Positions 12,831 through 25,601 of a DNA stretch of 64,000 nt are shown here, piece by piece. The position numbers were made by a program, and so were the translations under genes. This DNA is from Cercis canadensis (taxonomy: Eukaryota; Streptophyta; Magnoliopsida; Fabales; Fabaceae). Location of the stretch: positions 969,112 through 1,033,111 of the forward strand of contig QAOA01000580.1 of the NCBI GenBank assembly GCA_003255065.1. Direction: 5' to 3'. Below the pieces are notes generated by a model, which was not told the DNA's origin, made no database searches, and saw only the letters and a program-made list of their open reading frames with translations. Numbering within the stretch: the stretch's first letter is position 1; every line of letters starts with the position of its first letter.

Positions 12831-13074
12831 CCATTCCGCTGAAAATGATACGCCCCCTTTTATGCACCAGCAAAGATTAGGGCACTTTCCGTAAACTCTT
12901 TAGTCCACCCACCACCAAACTCTTAAACCTCTGTTTCTCTTTCTCGTTTTCTTTCCCTCTGGTCTTCCCAAGCAGAAACCGCCAGAGAAAACCTGAGCAA
13001 AAATATTAACTCTTTTATCTCTTACACATAAAAAAATTTGATTCAATTTCCTGAATTTTCTTCTTCAAATCGCC

Positions 13075-16000
13075 ATGAATGGCGAGAGGAATGAAGGAGG
13101 AGGGGATGCTGCCGCATTGCAAGAGGTTAAGGAGAAGTTGGTATACATGTGGGGTTACCTTCCCGGAGCTCTCCCGCAGAGGGCGCCGCTGTTGACGCCA
13201 GTGGTTGTTAGGGTTCCGCCGACGATTTGTTCTGCCGGTTACTCTTGGAAGGATGTTTGCGGTGGTGGTTGTGGATTTGCCTTGGCTATCTCTGGTGCTT
13301 CATTTTCCCAATTCATTTCTTCGTTTCTTCTGTTCGATTTATTAATTTGGGAACCTCAGGCTTTGTCTTTTCTTTCTTTGTTTTTTTTTTTTTTTAAACT
13401 TTTTTATGAAAATGAGTTGGTTAATCAAGTTGATTGAGAAGATCTTTTGCTGACATGGCAGTGGAAGTAATTGCTCTCTAGCGCATTTTCCTCTGTTTTA
13501 NCTATCTCTGGTGCTTCATTTTTTCCAATTCATTTCTTCGTTTCTTCTGTTCGATTTATTAATTTGGGAACCTCAGGCTTTGTCTTTTCTTTCTTTGTTT
13601 TTTTTTTTTTTTTTACTTTNTTTTTTTTTTTTAAACTTTTTTATGAAAATGAGTTGGTTAATCAAGTTGATTGAGAAGATCTTTTGCTGACATGGCAGTG
13701 GAAGTAATTGCTCTCTAGCGCATTTTCCTCTGTTTTACTGCCAGAAAATGTCATACTAAGCTTTACATGAGAACTTGGAATTATACATTTGCTGTTTCAT
13801 TTCCTTTCAGTAGAAGGGGAAACTCAATTCAGCTGAGCATGAGCTCGATGCTGGCTTTATTCTCAATAGAGTCGAATTTTTGTTTTCTTTGCTCCAAAGC
13901 ATTTTTCTTTCCAATCAAACATTATATCTCTCTCTATCTTTCTCTCAAACATATTTTGTCTGGCTGACTTATTCAAATTGCTCTTCCACTGGTTTTATTT
14001 CCTCCTCTCATTTCTTCTTTGTGTGTGTGTAATGGTCACTAATTATTATTTCCTTACGTTTATCACCACGAATAAGGAAATGCACTCACTATGAGTTCAG
14101 CTTTTTCTTTTCTGATTGATGATTTGAAATTAAGCCCTATTTTCTTATTTTCCCTTGCATTTTCAAGGTAGTTCTGTCATGTGTATATCTTTCTAGCTCC
14201 CTATTTTCTACCCTTTTATCGTAGCGCTTTCTTATTACATTTTAATTACATAAAGGATTCATTATTGTTCATATGTTCTTCCTTAATCAGGGTCAGGAAA
14301 GCTCATCACATGGGGTTCAACAGATGATCTAGGCCAAAGCTATGTGACGTCTGGCAAGCACGGGGTAATGCATCACCATATAATACGATAACCCCACCCC
14401 CACCCTTTACTTTTGTTTCTTTGTCAGCTGACTTACATGTTCTAGTTGAATTGTAAAGGAAACTCCAGAGCCTTTCCCTCTTCCAACTGAAGCTTCTATC
14501 GTAAAGGCTGCAGCTGGATGGGCACATTGTGTTGCTGTTACAGGTAAATTTGATTCTCTTATACTTTCTTTTCTGGTGAAAAAAAAAAAAGTGAGACTGA
14601 AAGAAAGGGAACTATAAAATGAACCTATAACGTTGTCTCTGTTGAAATCATCTCAAAGCTTTCATATCTACCTCATAACTTGCAGTTAAGTTTCACAGGG
14701 AATTCATTTAAAGTGGACCCAAGAAATATTCTCCAATTGTGATATAGATAATTGATAGGAATAGACAAAACAACCATATTCACTTATAGACTAAGGAAAG
14801 TTTTCTGCATGGTGTCATTTTATAACCATAAGTATGTATGCTGTTCCTTTGCAGATGATGGAGAAGTTTACACATGGGGATGGAAGGAATGTATTCCTTC
14901 TGGGAAGGTATTTGGTGAACCATCAACTGGGGTAAGTCTTGAAAAGGATATGCCAGAGAAGCCGAGTTCATTCTTAACAGAGCAAGGTATGTTTGACCTT
15001 TTCACAGCCTGCCATTTGGAACACCCCCCTCCGGCCAAAACAAAAAGAAAAAGAGGAGTTAAGTCCTTTTATGATGACCAAAGCAGGATACTTTGCCTTT
15101 TATCATTGCTAACTGATGTAGAGTGATTCTGCAACAGTAAGCCCTCGCTCTCAAGGCTCAAGATCTACTGGAGGAACTGTCTCCAGTACTAGTGGAGAAG
15201 AAAGTACAAAGCGAAGGAGAGTATCCTCAGCTAAGCAAACAGCTGAAAGCTCGTCATCTGGTGATGATACTCTGACAGCACTACCGTGTCTTGTTACACT
15301 AAACCCAGGAGTAAGGATAACAAGTGTGGCTGCTGGTGGACGCCATACGCTAGCATTGTCAGGTAATATGACTTTGTTCTCGACTATTACCTAAGATTTG
15401 ATGCCTGTTATTCCCCCCCTCTCCCTCTTTCTATAATATGATCATTGTTTGGTTCCAGTATCATATTTGATCTGTGGAAGATCAGTTATGTAGTATAAGA
15501 CATATCATTGGTTCTAATTTTCTGAAACTCTCAGATATCGGACAGGTTTGGGGTTGGGGCTATGGAGGTGAAGGGCAACTTGGTTTAGGCTCCAGAATAC
15601 GCATGGTGTCCACTCCTCATCTAGTTCCTTGTATTGATTCCTCTTCTTATGGAAAAGATAGATCTACAGCACTTACTCGAGGAAACATGAGTTCTGAGGG
15701 ACAGAATTTTAGAGTTCCTGGAAGTTATGTGAAGGGAATTGCCTGTGGAGGTCGACATAGTGCAGTAATCACAGGTACACATATGTTGGTCTTACTTTGT
15801 ATTAAACGAGGACATCTTTTTTGGACAAATAAAAATGGAAGTTTAAGAATGTGATTTACCTAGTCAGTATCAAGGTGGTTGCATAAGCGTGTTTATTGTT
15901 CTATATTGGATGGGACAGTTGGGCGAAGAAATGAAAGACTCAATAAAGAGGGAGGGAAGTATCTCTGAAATTATCTATAATTGGTGTTGTCTTTCTAGAT

Positions 16001-19000
16001 TTTATGTTGAGAATTGAAAAATTACAGTATAGAAATCTGGACAGCTACCTTAATAGCAGATTTTATATTGAAAATTACTTCTTTTGTATATAATAAATTT
16101 CATATGTGCTGATATTTTTATGTCTACCTGTCTGAACTGACAGATGCTGGAGCTTTGCTAACTTTTGGTTGGGGACTATATGGACAGGTAATTTAAGGTG
16201 AACTAGGAAACTTTTGTAGTTTTTGCCCCACTCAAAGTTCTTATCCTGTTGTGCTAATGAAATTTGCTGCGGTTTTTATGTCCATTCAGTATATTCCTAA
16301 TGTTAATTTTGTGGCCGCCTAACAAAGTCTTTAGTTAAAGTGAGTCTGTTGCAAAGTTCCACATATGCACAATTTTTTCCTGAGTAAATTTGGTCAGTGT
16401 TCATTTTAAATCAAATCTTTTGATGAACCAGCCAGTGCTAGCTTGAATGGGTCTTATTGGTAGGAAACACATCCTGCTATCTTGGTGCTGAATTCCTGTA
16501 GGGGGGAATCATGAAGTCCCCTTCAACACCTTTAAGGAAGCTGAAAAGGAAAAAGAAACAGGAATTCATCTTTTAGACTATTTAAAAAGGAATTAGTCCT
16601 CTAATAATGGTTTAATATCTGAGATTTGCTAGCTTGTCCCTTTCTTGGATTAGTATTCGTCGTGTTGGAAGGAAGTGCTTGGTACATTGAAAGATTTTTT
16701 TTTTTGGGGGAGGGGGGGAATTGAGAATGGTACCTGGAAAGATTTAATAGATGCTTAGGAAGTATGGGTGTGAAAGATATATTTATCATCTTAACATACA
16801 TTTCTTGTAAAAGGTAACATAAAAAGGTGGTCATAATATATGGTTACATATGTATTTATTAAAGACATTGCGGAAAGCTTACTGAAAGCAAAAGGCAAAA
16901 AGAGAACTAGTTATTTTTTATGAAATTTTCTAATTTGAAAAGTCTCACCCATTAATATGTTTTGCTCTAATTATTTGCCAAGTTTTTTTTCCCTCTTCCT
17001 TGTGAATGATTTTATTTAGCAGATATTTTTAATGAATTTTGACAATAATACTGCATATTTTTCTACTATGAGCTATATTTGGCACCACACTTACACCTTC
17101 CCTTATTCAGCTCCTCTGAGGTTTTCACTTTATCTTCAAGCGAAAATTTATTTGTTTCTTTTAGAGCCATCTTATCATTCAGATCTTAGTAGGTATAAGG
17201 ATGATCTTTGACAATAAGGACCATCCCATGCTTAGATACTTCACTAAGCTTCTAATGTGGAAAAAACTAGGTCAGTGCTTTCACAATTACTTCAGTTTTT
17301 ATGCCACCAAAGATCCTGTCATTTATTTTGCTTGCTAATACTTCCTTGGTACTGTCAGCATTTTCAGGCAATATGCGGCTGATTAAAATTATACACTGAT
17401 TTGCCCATGAATGCGAGTTTTCATTACGTACTTCCATGGATTTTCTTTTTGTCTTTCCATAAGAATCAAATGAAATTATACTTTACTCATCTACAACAGT
17501 GCTTGGATTTTATTAACTGTTAACCATTCTTTAGGATCAACATGTAGGTAAAGTAGAATATGGTGGACAAAAAGCAATGTAGATGTTGAAGATGAGGTTC
17601 ACTCTAACAAGGGATTATCTGTTCTATTCCTTTGCAATATTTATGTTTCTGTTACTCTCTTGGCTTATGCATGCTTGTGCTTGTTATACTAAATTACTGT
17701 CATATTTTCTTGGTAAAGTGTGGGCAAGGGAGTACAGATGATGAACTAAACCCAACTTGTGTATCTTCCTTATTGGGTATTCAAATAGAGGCAGTTGCTG
17801 CAGGACTGTGGCATACAGTCTGTATATCTGCTGATGGTGATGTTTATGCATTTGGTGGAAATCAATTTGGGCAGTTGGGTACTGGTGCTGATCAAGCCGA
17901 GGTATGCTCTATTATAGGGTCATCCCGTAGCTCCCTACTCTGCTTATCATGAAAGAAAAAAAAAAGTGCTGTGATTATATCATAGTTATCAGCTTACTAT
18001 GGTTTAGTAATTTATGTCTAGGCAAATGATCTATTCACCAATGCAGACAATAATATCAATTTCACTTTTCCGTAACCTTCATCCATTAGACAACATGAAA
18101 TATTCACTCTTCCCAACTCCAGGCAATTTTGTAATCATAATTGCTGTCACCTGAAAACTTAATTTTTTTTTTATTATATCATATTCGTAAATAAGTAACT
18201 ATTAGTTGAGGTCTCCTGCACTATTAGTTTTAAGTGTTATCTTCAATTTTGAAGCAGACTCTACCAAGGCTATTGGAGTCTCCAAACTTGGAAAATGTGC
18301 ATGCAAAGAGTATATCTTGTGGGGCTCGTCACACTGCTGTAATAACAGGTACGTCATCAGATATCACCTGTTGCACTCTTTTCATAAATGCTCAACCAGA
18401 GTCAGCCTTCTACATTGAATTCATCCTAACACATTCCTAGACACTGCCAGACTTGCAATAAAGTTCCACCCTTTTTTTTTGACAATAAGAATCTGGAAAG
18501 GCTATCAAGGGCTTAACACTTATCATTTTCCCATTTATTCCTTCATATTCAATATTTTAATGGCTTTGATCATCAGTTTTGAGGGAGGTTTCTGTCCTCA
18601 AAGTTTGGTTGATTTACCTGTTGCCAAGACTATCAAGTGGACAGAATTATGGAAAATTGGTAATTGATGCCGAATGGTATGCTGGGAGCTATTGCAGAAT
18701 GGTGTTGAAGGAGAGGCAGATATATCTTTGATCCTTTGAAGCCGACAGGGGCATTGGTGGACGTCAAACCGAACGTTTCTTGGTGGGGGTTGGGCATCAA
18801 TAGTCTATTATAGTCTCTGTTATAGTGTGGGCTTCCAGACCTACTCCTACCTGATTGAAAACTTTCTAGCAATAAGAAAGTGTAACTGAATCAGATGGTT
18901 AGCAAGACTTTAACTGTTGTAGGACAAGGAAAATAGTGGAGGGAAAAGTGGTGTATTGAGGAGAGAGAAAGAGGAAGATTTTAGAGACAGAAGGGGGAAG

Positions 19001-19748
19001 AGAACAGGGAGGGAGAAAGAGGAGAATGACACAGTAACAATTTCTATTCTAAAACATACTTGATGCCAAAGTAATCCACATTTTATTTAGTAGAAATCTT
19101 AAACAATGGGGCTACTAATAAATACCCTGCCATAATAAATCCACAAGCCATACAAATATATATACTTCCAGAATATGCACGTTGGGTAAATTACTGTTTT
19201 TACCTTCCCATCATAATATGCCCGTTGATGTTTTTTTTTTTTTTTTTTTTTGGCCATTAACATNTTTTTCTTTTTTGGCCATTAACATTATATGTAAAAT
19301 TTTATGTCTGTTATCGATAGATTCCCATTAGTTAACCTCCTTTTGTTTTGGTCTCTTCAAGAGGATGGAAAAGTCTTTTGCTGGGGATGGAACAAGTACG
19401 GACAGGTACCTATCTGACACTTGACAATTTTCACTTGTATCTTCTTTTTATTTTATATTTTAAAGAATGAATCTATTCGGAACTTCTATTTGACCACTTA
19501 TGTATTTTAGCAATTGGGATTATAGTTGTGTATTCCTGGCATTCTTGTTCTTGTATCATGTTGTTTTAACAAGGTCTTGTAATTCTTCCTTTTCACCTTC
19601 TCTTGTTTCTGTCTGGGTGTGGCAGCTTGGCCTTGGCGATGTGATTGACCGAAATATTCCTTCTCAAGTCTCTATTGAAGGTTGTGTACCTAAAAACGTT
19701 GCATGTGGCTGGTGGCATACTGTTCTTCTTGCCGAATCACCTACTTGA
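13075..19748 (+). CDS. RCC1-repeat family protein (At3g26100-like)
   Basis: Eleven exons join in frame: 13075-13294, 14291-14364, 14459-14543, 14855-14986, 15138-15362, 15535-15774, 16144-16187, 17719-17901, 18258-18348, 19362-19405 and 19626-19748, giving 486 residues. RCC1 blade signatures repeat along the chain: VYTWGWKECIPSGKV, VWGWGYGGEGQLGLGS, LLTFGWGLYGQCGQGS, VYAFGGNQFGQLGTG and VFCWGWNKYGQLGLGD, each paired with AAGxxH-type strands (VACGWWHTVLL at the end). A low-complexity Ser-rich, basic insert (about residues 165-200, ESTKRRRVSS) separates the blades. The fold is a seven-blade propeller. Relatives include UVR8 and Ran exchange factors, but the specific role of this subgroup is unclear. 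The start of exon 5 uses the inner CAG at 15137, because only that acceptor keeps the frame. Confidence 0.92.
13286..13737. repeat. Direct duplication around an N gap in RCC1 intron 1
   Basis: The sequence from 13286 to 13500 recurs after the N at 13501 up to 13737, differing mainly in poly-T length (plus a second N at 13620). The copy includes the last bases of exon 1 and its GTGCTT donor. It is most easily read as two unmerged contig ends, so the real intron is probably shorter by one copy. Confidence 0.8.
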
Positions 19749-20399
19749 ATCCTTGAAGTCAGTCATGGCTTTGGAGGCTCTTGACCCAATTTTGTTAGCT
19801 AGCAGTTCTTTTGATTGGTAAACCATGAAGTCATATGTATATGTACATACGGTAGTGCTATACATATACATATACATATACATACATATATATATATTTA
19901 TATATATGCCTGTATCTATTCTTTCATGGTGTGAATCACCATGATTGGCTCTAGCAGTTAACAACAGTGAGTGATTCTGGTTTGGAAAGGAAGTATTGGT
20001 CCCTTTTCAGCTGTGTGACCTTCTCCGTTGTGTATATTTTAATTTTATAAACTGTCCAGTGTAATTAGTTACCATGGAAGAAGTACGCATGTAATTGTGG
20101 GTAGGAGTGATACTTTAGATGATTATACTAATGCAAGTTGGCCTTTGTTCTATATATAAGGTTTAGATTGAGCTTTCAAATGGAATTTTGGTGCTTTTCT
20201 CAATTCCTGCTTCTAAATAGACTGATGATGGTGGAAGTATTGGATCTCTCTGAGCTTATTCAATTTTTATATTTTTATTGACGGATAACATTATTTTGCA
20301 ATTATTTGCACTTCAGATGCAGATTCACGAGTCACTACCTGGTTGGTTCAATAGTGAATTGAACTGTCATATTTGAAAAGGATATTTGATGGCCTTGCA
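19749..20399. other. RCC1 3' flank with TATACA microsatellite
   Basis: Carries the presumed 3' UTR of the RCC1 gene. A (ATACAT)n/(TA)n simple repeat lies at about 19860-19908. No gene is seen. Confidence 0.55.
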
Positions 20400-20407
20400 T
20401 ATTATAT

Positions 20408-20682
20408 TGAGAAAAGTTCAAAAATTCCTCTAAATTATACAGTTTTGTGCGTTTTACTCTCATGCTTTAAAAACGTAAGAAAGACTTCTTTCAACTACTA
20501 AAATGTGCGCTTTATCCCAAAAATTCAAACGGACGTCCAATAATGGATGAAAAAAGTATGTATCATGCACGTGATGTGTTTAAATAAAAATAAATTTATA
20601 AAATTGGGGCGCAAAATTTTTAAGATCAAATAATAATATTTAAAAGTAATCATCTTCAACCTCCACCTCTCTCTCTCTCTCC
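20408..20682 (+). repeat. Left terminal inverted repeat of the Pack-MULE-like element
   Basis: It matches the reverse complement of 21625-21916 over its whole length, with scattered differences and small indels. Shared blocks include GGACGTC near the CCATTATTGG motif, a TGCACGTGATGTG-like block and the inner CCTCCACCTCTCTCTCT run. Confidence 0.8.
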
Positions 20683-20696
20683 TGTTCTTCTCTGAA

Positions 20697-20909
20697 GGCC
20701 ATCCCAATCATAGAGCAAGAAGTGCTTCAAGCCATAGTGAATTCCAGCAGGCTTTGACGGCGGCTGCAGCTGATGGTGGTGAAGTTGCTTCTGAGCACAT
20801 CAGCTCCGGCATGCCAACTATGGTCGTAGAAACCGTGATTCCTAGTCCTTCCGACGACCATAGCACTATCTCCACTAGACTGGTCTATTTAATTTATGGG
20901 TCTTATTGA
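20697..20909 (+). pseudogene. Captured gene fragment A (unknown source)
   Basis: An open forward frame of 70 codons begins just inside the left inverted repeat without its own ATG. It reads GHPNHRARSASSHSEF, then an Ala-rich helix (QQALTAAAADGGEV), then MPTMVVETVIPSPSDD, and ends LVYLIYGSY and a TGA. Codon composition is far more protein-like than the surrounding DNA. I do not recognise the donor gene. Lack of start and domain context suggests an internal exon fragment picked up by the element. Confidence 0.45.
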
Positions 20910-21100
20910 ATTATTTTTTTTCTACAGGCGACTTTGTTGGAGACAATGAATAGTTTTTGCTGTTCTTTTGAGATTATGAATGTGTTTACCAGAAAAAAAA
21001 AAAAAAATGCCTTTAGTTTGGAAAAGATTTGCCTATAAATCATGGAAGCATGGTTCTACTTTAAAACTTGAGCTGGGTTTTGCACATCAAGTTGTAGTAG

Positions 21101-21412
21101 TCATTCAATTATAATTAAGTGATGGTTGCAATTGGGTCTATGTTTCTCAACCGCGGTTTCATCGTTCCCAAAATTACCAACATACCCTCCAGCTCCACCT
21201 TCTCCTGCTGATCCTACTTCCACACAATCGCGAGCCCAGTGTACGAAGTTTCCACATTTGAAGCAACCGTTGCTGAAAACGGCGTCGTTTTCTCCAACAA
21301 CAGTAACGACCTTGGTTCTTCCCTAAGCTACGGATCTTGGAACTGAGAGAAGGTTGTTGTTTCCTTTCAAAGCAGCGGTGTATAACCCATCGGATTCTTC
21401 CTTGGGAGCCAT
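21101..21412 (-). pseudogene. Captured gene fragment B with CCHC zinc knuckle
   Basis: On the reverse strand an ATG at 21412 starts MAPKEESDGLYTAALKG and the frame runs to a TGA at 21101, broken by one TAG at 21323-21325. After that stop it encodes a perfect CX2CX4HX4C knuckle, CFKCGNFVHWARDC (21224-21265), followed by a Gly-rich GSAGEGGAGGYVG segment. The order knuckle then Gly-rich linker resembles plant DNA-binding proteins that continue into a GRF zinc finger, but this copy ends before such a domain. It is a truncated capture, not a functional gene. Confidence 0.6.
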
Positions 21413-21624
21413 GCAAGAACCAGGCCTAAAAATTCGAAGAAATCAAATTGACGAGCTAATGTCTCAAACCCCCAAATGCGCTCATCTCAAAAAATAGACC
21501 GAACGCGTTCGAGTTTCCTCTTGGGGTTAGGATAAGTTGAATCAGTTTTATTTTCATTTCACTACTTCGAATTGGAGGAAAGGATTGAGCTCAACCTAAC
21601 CGGGGCTAGGCTAGTTTCAGTGTT

Positions 21625-21916
21625 GAGAGAGAGAGAGAGAGAGGTGGAGGTTGAAGATGATTTTTTTAAAATATTATTATTTGATCCTAAAAATTTTTGA
21701 ATATTAATTTTGGACCCTAATTTTATAAATTTATTTTCATTTAAACACATTACGTGCACATCACATGCTTTTTCCATCCATTATTGGACGTCAGTTTGAA
21801 TTTTAGAGGTAAAGCACACATTTTAGTAGTTGAAAGAAGTCTTCTCTACGTTTTTAAAGTATGAGAGATAAAACGCCTAAAGTGTATAGTTTAGAAAAGT
21901 TTTTTAGACTTTTCCC
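21625..21916 (-). repeat. Right terminal inverted repeat of the Pack-MULE-like element
   Basis: Reverse-complement partner of 20408-20682. It begins with a GA run and GTGGAGGTTGAAGATGA, and ends GACTTTTCCC directly before the TATTATAT target copy. Confidence 0.8.
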
Positions 21917-21924
21917 TATTATAT

Positions 21925-23688
21925 AAGGATGACGTGACAAAATCAAGACATATAGTGAGATATACCCATTTTTTTGGTCAAAGTCAAACACTGGAAACAG
22001 CTTTCCGCTTTGTTTTGGGTCCATAGCTCTCATGGTCTTCAAAAATAAGCTAGTAATTATCTAGCCAGACAAGGAAATTGGAATCTTCGCTTACCTCATT
22101 GATTACGTCTAATACACTGGGATTCTACGAGGGAGGATGCTGGGTTAGCCTTGCCTAGAGCTAGAAGGTGTGGTTATTAGTTCTTGTTTCTTATTTTGTG
22201 TTGGGTGTTTTAGCTCCCTAACTCACAAAAAATATAGTTTTTAAGAATACTGTTATTATTTTTTTAATTAGTAAGCTAAGTTTTTTAATATTGAGAAAAT
22301 CAAACTTGGAATTCCTAATTAGTTCGATTGCATGAAAAATAGTACTATACCACTTACAGATTAATCACATTTTAGTGTCAGTCGACTGTGATTATTCAAG
22401 TTGTATAAATTTACATATACTATGAATAAATAATTAAGCAATTATCAGTACTTATTGTACACAGTTTTCATCACAACTTGTACATAAATGACATAATTGA
22501 TAAAATTTGAGTTTGAAAGTTTTACTTAAAAGTTTTTTTTTTTTTTTTTACTTTAGCTCAAATTCTTTCATATGTATTATTTTTGTAAATTTATAATATG
22601 TGTTTTATTTATGTATATATCACTATTTCTTTTTTACTAAGATATATATCACTATTCTTCCTCATTTATGAATGCTATTAACTAATATTAGTTGAAAAAT
22701 GATTATTGCACATTAATAAATATTCATTTTGTCTCCCATTAGTTTAGTTGCCAAAATTTGAACTACACAAGAAATTGAAAAATGAAGTTAGCATTACTTA
22801 TATTAGCTGCGGATGCGTGTATGTTACCATTTGCTCAAGTTGGGTAACGCTTACCCTTTGCTGCATGCTTTCTAGACGTAGAGGTAGAGTCACTGTATTA
22901 ATGTGAAGTTGTTGAAGTGGTGACATATGCTATAGTATTGCTTCCAACTTAGATAGACTTTATTGGTTAGTGGCCTTCTAGATATTCTGTCTATGGTTTT
23001 TGGTTCCCCGGATTTTAATGACAACTTGGAGACCACATGAGATATTCTGTCTACGAATCCATATATAGTTAATTAGTTATATACTTATATGTGATATATT
23101 TGGACGTAGGAGTATATATAATTGAAATCTTCATAAAAATACAATAATTTTATTGTTAGGTGATTATCAACTTAACTTGTATACCTCGACTTGAAACTTA
23201 CGTTTTTGTCCGTGTGCGTGTGCGTGTGGAAGTCAACCTCGACCTAAAATTTCGGTAGAAAAAAGAGAAAAACCTCCACCTAAAATTTAATATAGTTTCA
23301 TTCTAGACATAATGAATCCTTAAAATGTCAATCTCTGCCCATTAGACAATGTTAATTGCTATTATCACCAAAGCTTGACATTATATAATTAATTATTCCA
23401 TTAATGTATTGGTCTATTCTATTTATATATATATATATTTTTATTTTTGTNTTTAATAACAAAAATATTATCGTGTCAACTCTTGCATATAACTTTCTTT
23501 AGTTGATCTCAAAGGCCCACTTCTTACATCCACTTAATACATTCAAAAATAAAAATTTCCTCAGGTGCTTGTCAGTGACTCAAACCTTAGCTAATTTGAA
23601 TAAATTTATTATATCTTAAAAATAATTTACAAAGTCTCTCTTATAAAGTCACAACCAAACGCTCTTTCTCTGTCTGTATATACTCTCA
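21925..23688. other. Intergenic DNA upstream of the WAK-like gene
   Basis: AT-rich, with an N gap at 23451 and a short GTGTGCGTGTGCGTGTG repeat at about 23211. A TATAAAG string at 23642-23648 lies only about 40 bp before the WAK-like start and would leave a very short leader, so its role is doubtful. No other gene is seen. Confidence 0.5.
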
Positions 23689-25570
23689 ATGGAGACGAAA
23701 CCTGAGCTCCTCCTGTTCACGGCGGCGCTGCTATTATGCGCCGGGTATGGAATGTCCCTGACACGCTGCCCCGATTGTGGAAACACCACAGTACCGTACC
23801 CACTCAGCACCGCATCCAGCTGCGGTGACCCTTCCTACAAGGTCCGGTGCAGCTCCGGGTCACTCATTTTCGACACACTGAACAACTCCTACCCGATTGA
23901 ATCCATCAATCCACAATCTCAACGCCTAGTGATCCGACCCGCCAGCCTCATTTCCAACACCTGCATCACTACCGATAAAATCTACCAGGGTATCCAGCTC
24001 AACAATACCCTCCCCTTCAACATTACCAGCAGCAACACCATCATGTACCTCAACTGCACCAATACGCTGCTGCAATCGCCGTTGAATTGCTCGTCGGCGA
24101 GCTTGTGCCACACCTACATCAACAGCACCAGAGACGCCACGTTATGCGAGGACACGGCGCTGTGCTGCACGTACAGGGCGGGTGGTTCGAGCAATTCATA
24201 CCAGATTCGGGTCAGGGATGTGGGCTGTAGCGCTTACTCCAGTTTTGTGAATTTGGACCCAACTTTGCCGGTGAACCGGTGGCCTGAACCGGGGTTGGAG
24301 ATTCAGTGGGTGTCGCCGCGGGAATCCATTTGTGGGTCCCAGGCAGATTGTAATGAAGGGAACTCCACCTGTGGGTCCGACCCATCGAGTAATGGGATCA
24401 AGAGGTGCTTCTGTAACTCCGGACTTGTGTGGGACCCTATCAATGGGACGTGCGCTGAAAGTGAGTTGAATAGGATAACTTTGAATTGTTTTGTCTTTTT
24501 CCTTTTTCTAATTTGTTACAATCGTTGACTAATGCTTAGAGATTGGGTTTGACTTGTCATACAGAAATTACGTGTCAAAGTCCTGGTGGTTGTGGCAGCT
24601 CAACGGATCATACGGCATTAATTGCAGGTATTCCCAAAAAAATAAAATTATTTTCCCTTTTTATTTTTTTTTATGTGATTCTTTATGTTTTTTTTTATCA
24701 AAAACTTAAATAATATAAAACACAATCTTAATTTCATAAATATTATATTTTTAAAATTATTTATACTAATATTGTCGTTTTCGTGATGTAATTGTGCACA
24801 ATACATGTGATGTAATTGTGCATATTGCGTCACTAATAAAATGTCGCACGTCATTTGCCAAATGACATTACCATAAGAGCAAATGACGTTACCAAGAAGG
24901 AGATGCAATTTGCCTAATTTTAGCTTCAGATATTATTAAAAAAAGGAAAACGACAGTATTGGTAAAAATAGTTTGGAAAGTATGATATTTATAAAATTAA
25001 GATTGAATTTTTTATTATTTATTTTTTTGATCACATTTTTTGGATGCAGATAAGTAAATAATACAATGCTTCACATAATTTGTCCCATTGCATGCACATA
25101 ATACCATGAATAGTGATTCATTTCAGCCCACATTCTATAATCTCTGATTCTTGGGTAATAATGAAGCTTTGACTTTGACGTAGATTACATACTTGTAAAT
25201 ACTATTGATTTCAGAGAAAATTTTCTATTAATTATCCACAGCATTTGTCTTTGCAATGTGCTAATAAGTGTGCTCTACAACACTTAATAGTGAGCTCTAC
25301 AACACACAAATATTTGCATATAACAAAGGTCGTGCATAGTGCATAGGGGTTTGAAATTAAACCAGATGCTATATTTCTATTTGTTTGATGTAAAGCAACA
25401 TATTATATTTGGCTACACAATTTTTGATTAATTCTATCACTCAATGAAATGTTTCAAGATATTTTGTTTATAAATACGATCTAATGTGAACACAGTTCTG
25501 GATATGATCATTGTTATATTTCGTCCATTGAGGAATAATCTCATATCACTATTTCAGTGATTTTGTGTAC

Positions 25571-25601
<31 letters not shown>

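Larger units (their letters stand above)
20408..21916. mobile_element. Pack-MULE-like element with long TIRs and captured gene fragments
   Basis: The two ends are imperfect inverted repeats of about 280 bp (20408-20682 and 21625-21916), both ending internally in a CT/GA run. TATTATAT flanks it on both sides (20400-20407 and 21917-21924). Allowing one mismatch, the target duplication is 9 bp and both termini start with G (GAGAAAAGT, GGGAAAAGT), as MULE termini often do. The interior has no transposase. It carries two gene-like fragments in opposite orientation (separate entries). Long TIRs, a target duplication of this size and captured fragments are the definition of a Pack-MULE. An 8-bp duplication would also allow hAT, but long TIRs argue against that. 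Confidence 0.75.

Noticed and set aside
12656..12880. Open frame of 74 codons on the plus strand (and a shadow on the minus strand) upstream of the RCC1 gene
   Set aside because: It lies in the GC-richer promoter with the ACGT boxes. The predicted peptide resembles no protein and both strands are open, as expected by chance in such sequence.
13471..13674. Open frame crossing two N gaps in RCC1 intron 1
   Set aside because: It is made of the duplicated intron copy and poly-T. It is an assembly artefact.
14939..15137. Alternative RCC1 exon 4 to 5 junctions (donor GTAAGT at 14934, acceptor at 15121)
   Set aside because: Using the 14934 donor drops a segment ending FLTEQ that precedes VSxxSQG in relatives as I recall them. 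Joining CAAG to the acceptor at 15137 restores that order in frame.
18633..18872. Reverse open frame inside RCC1 intron 9
   Set aside because: Some segments look vaguely coding (GSPHYNRDYNR), but there is no domain, start context or repeat structure to support a gene or retroelement.
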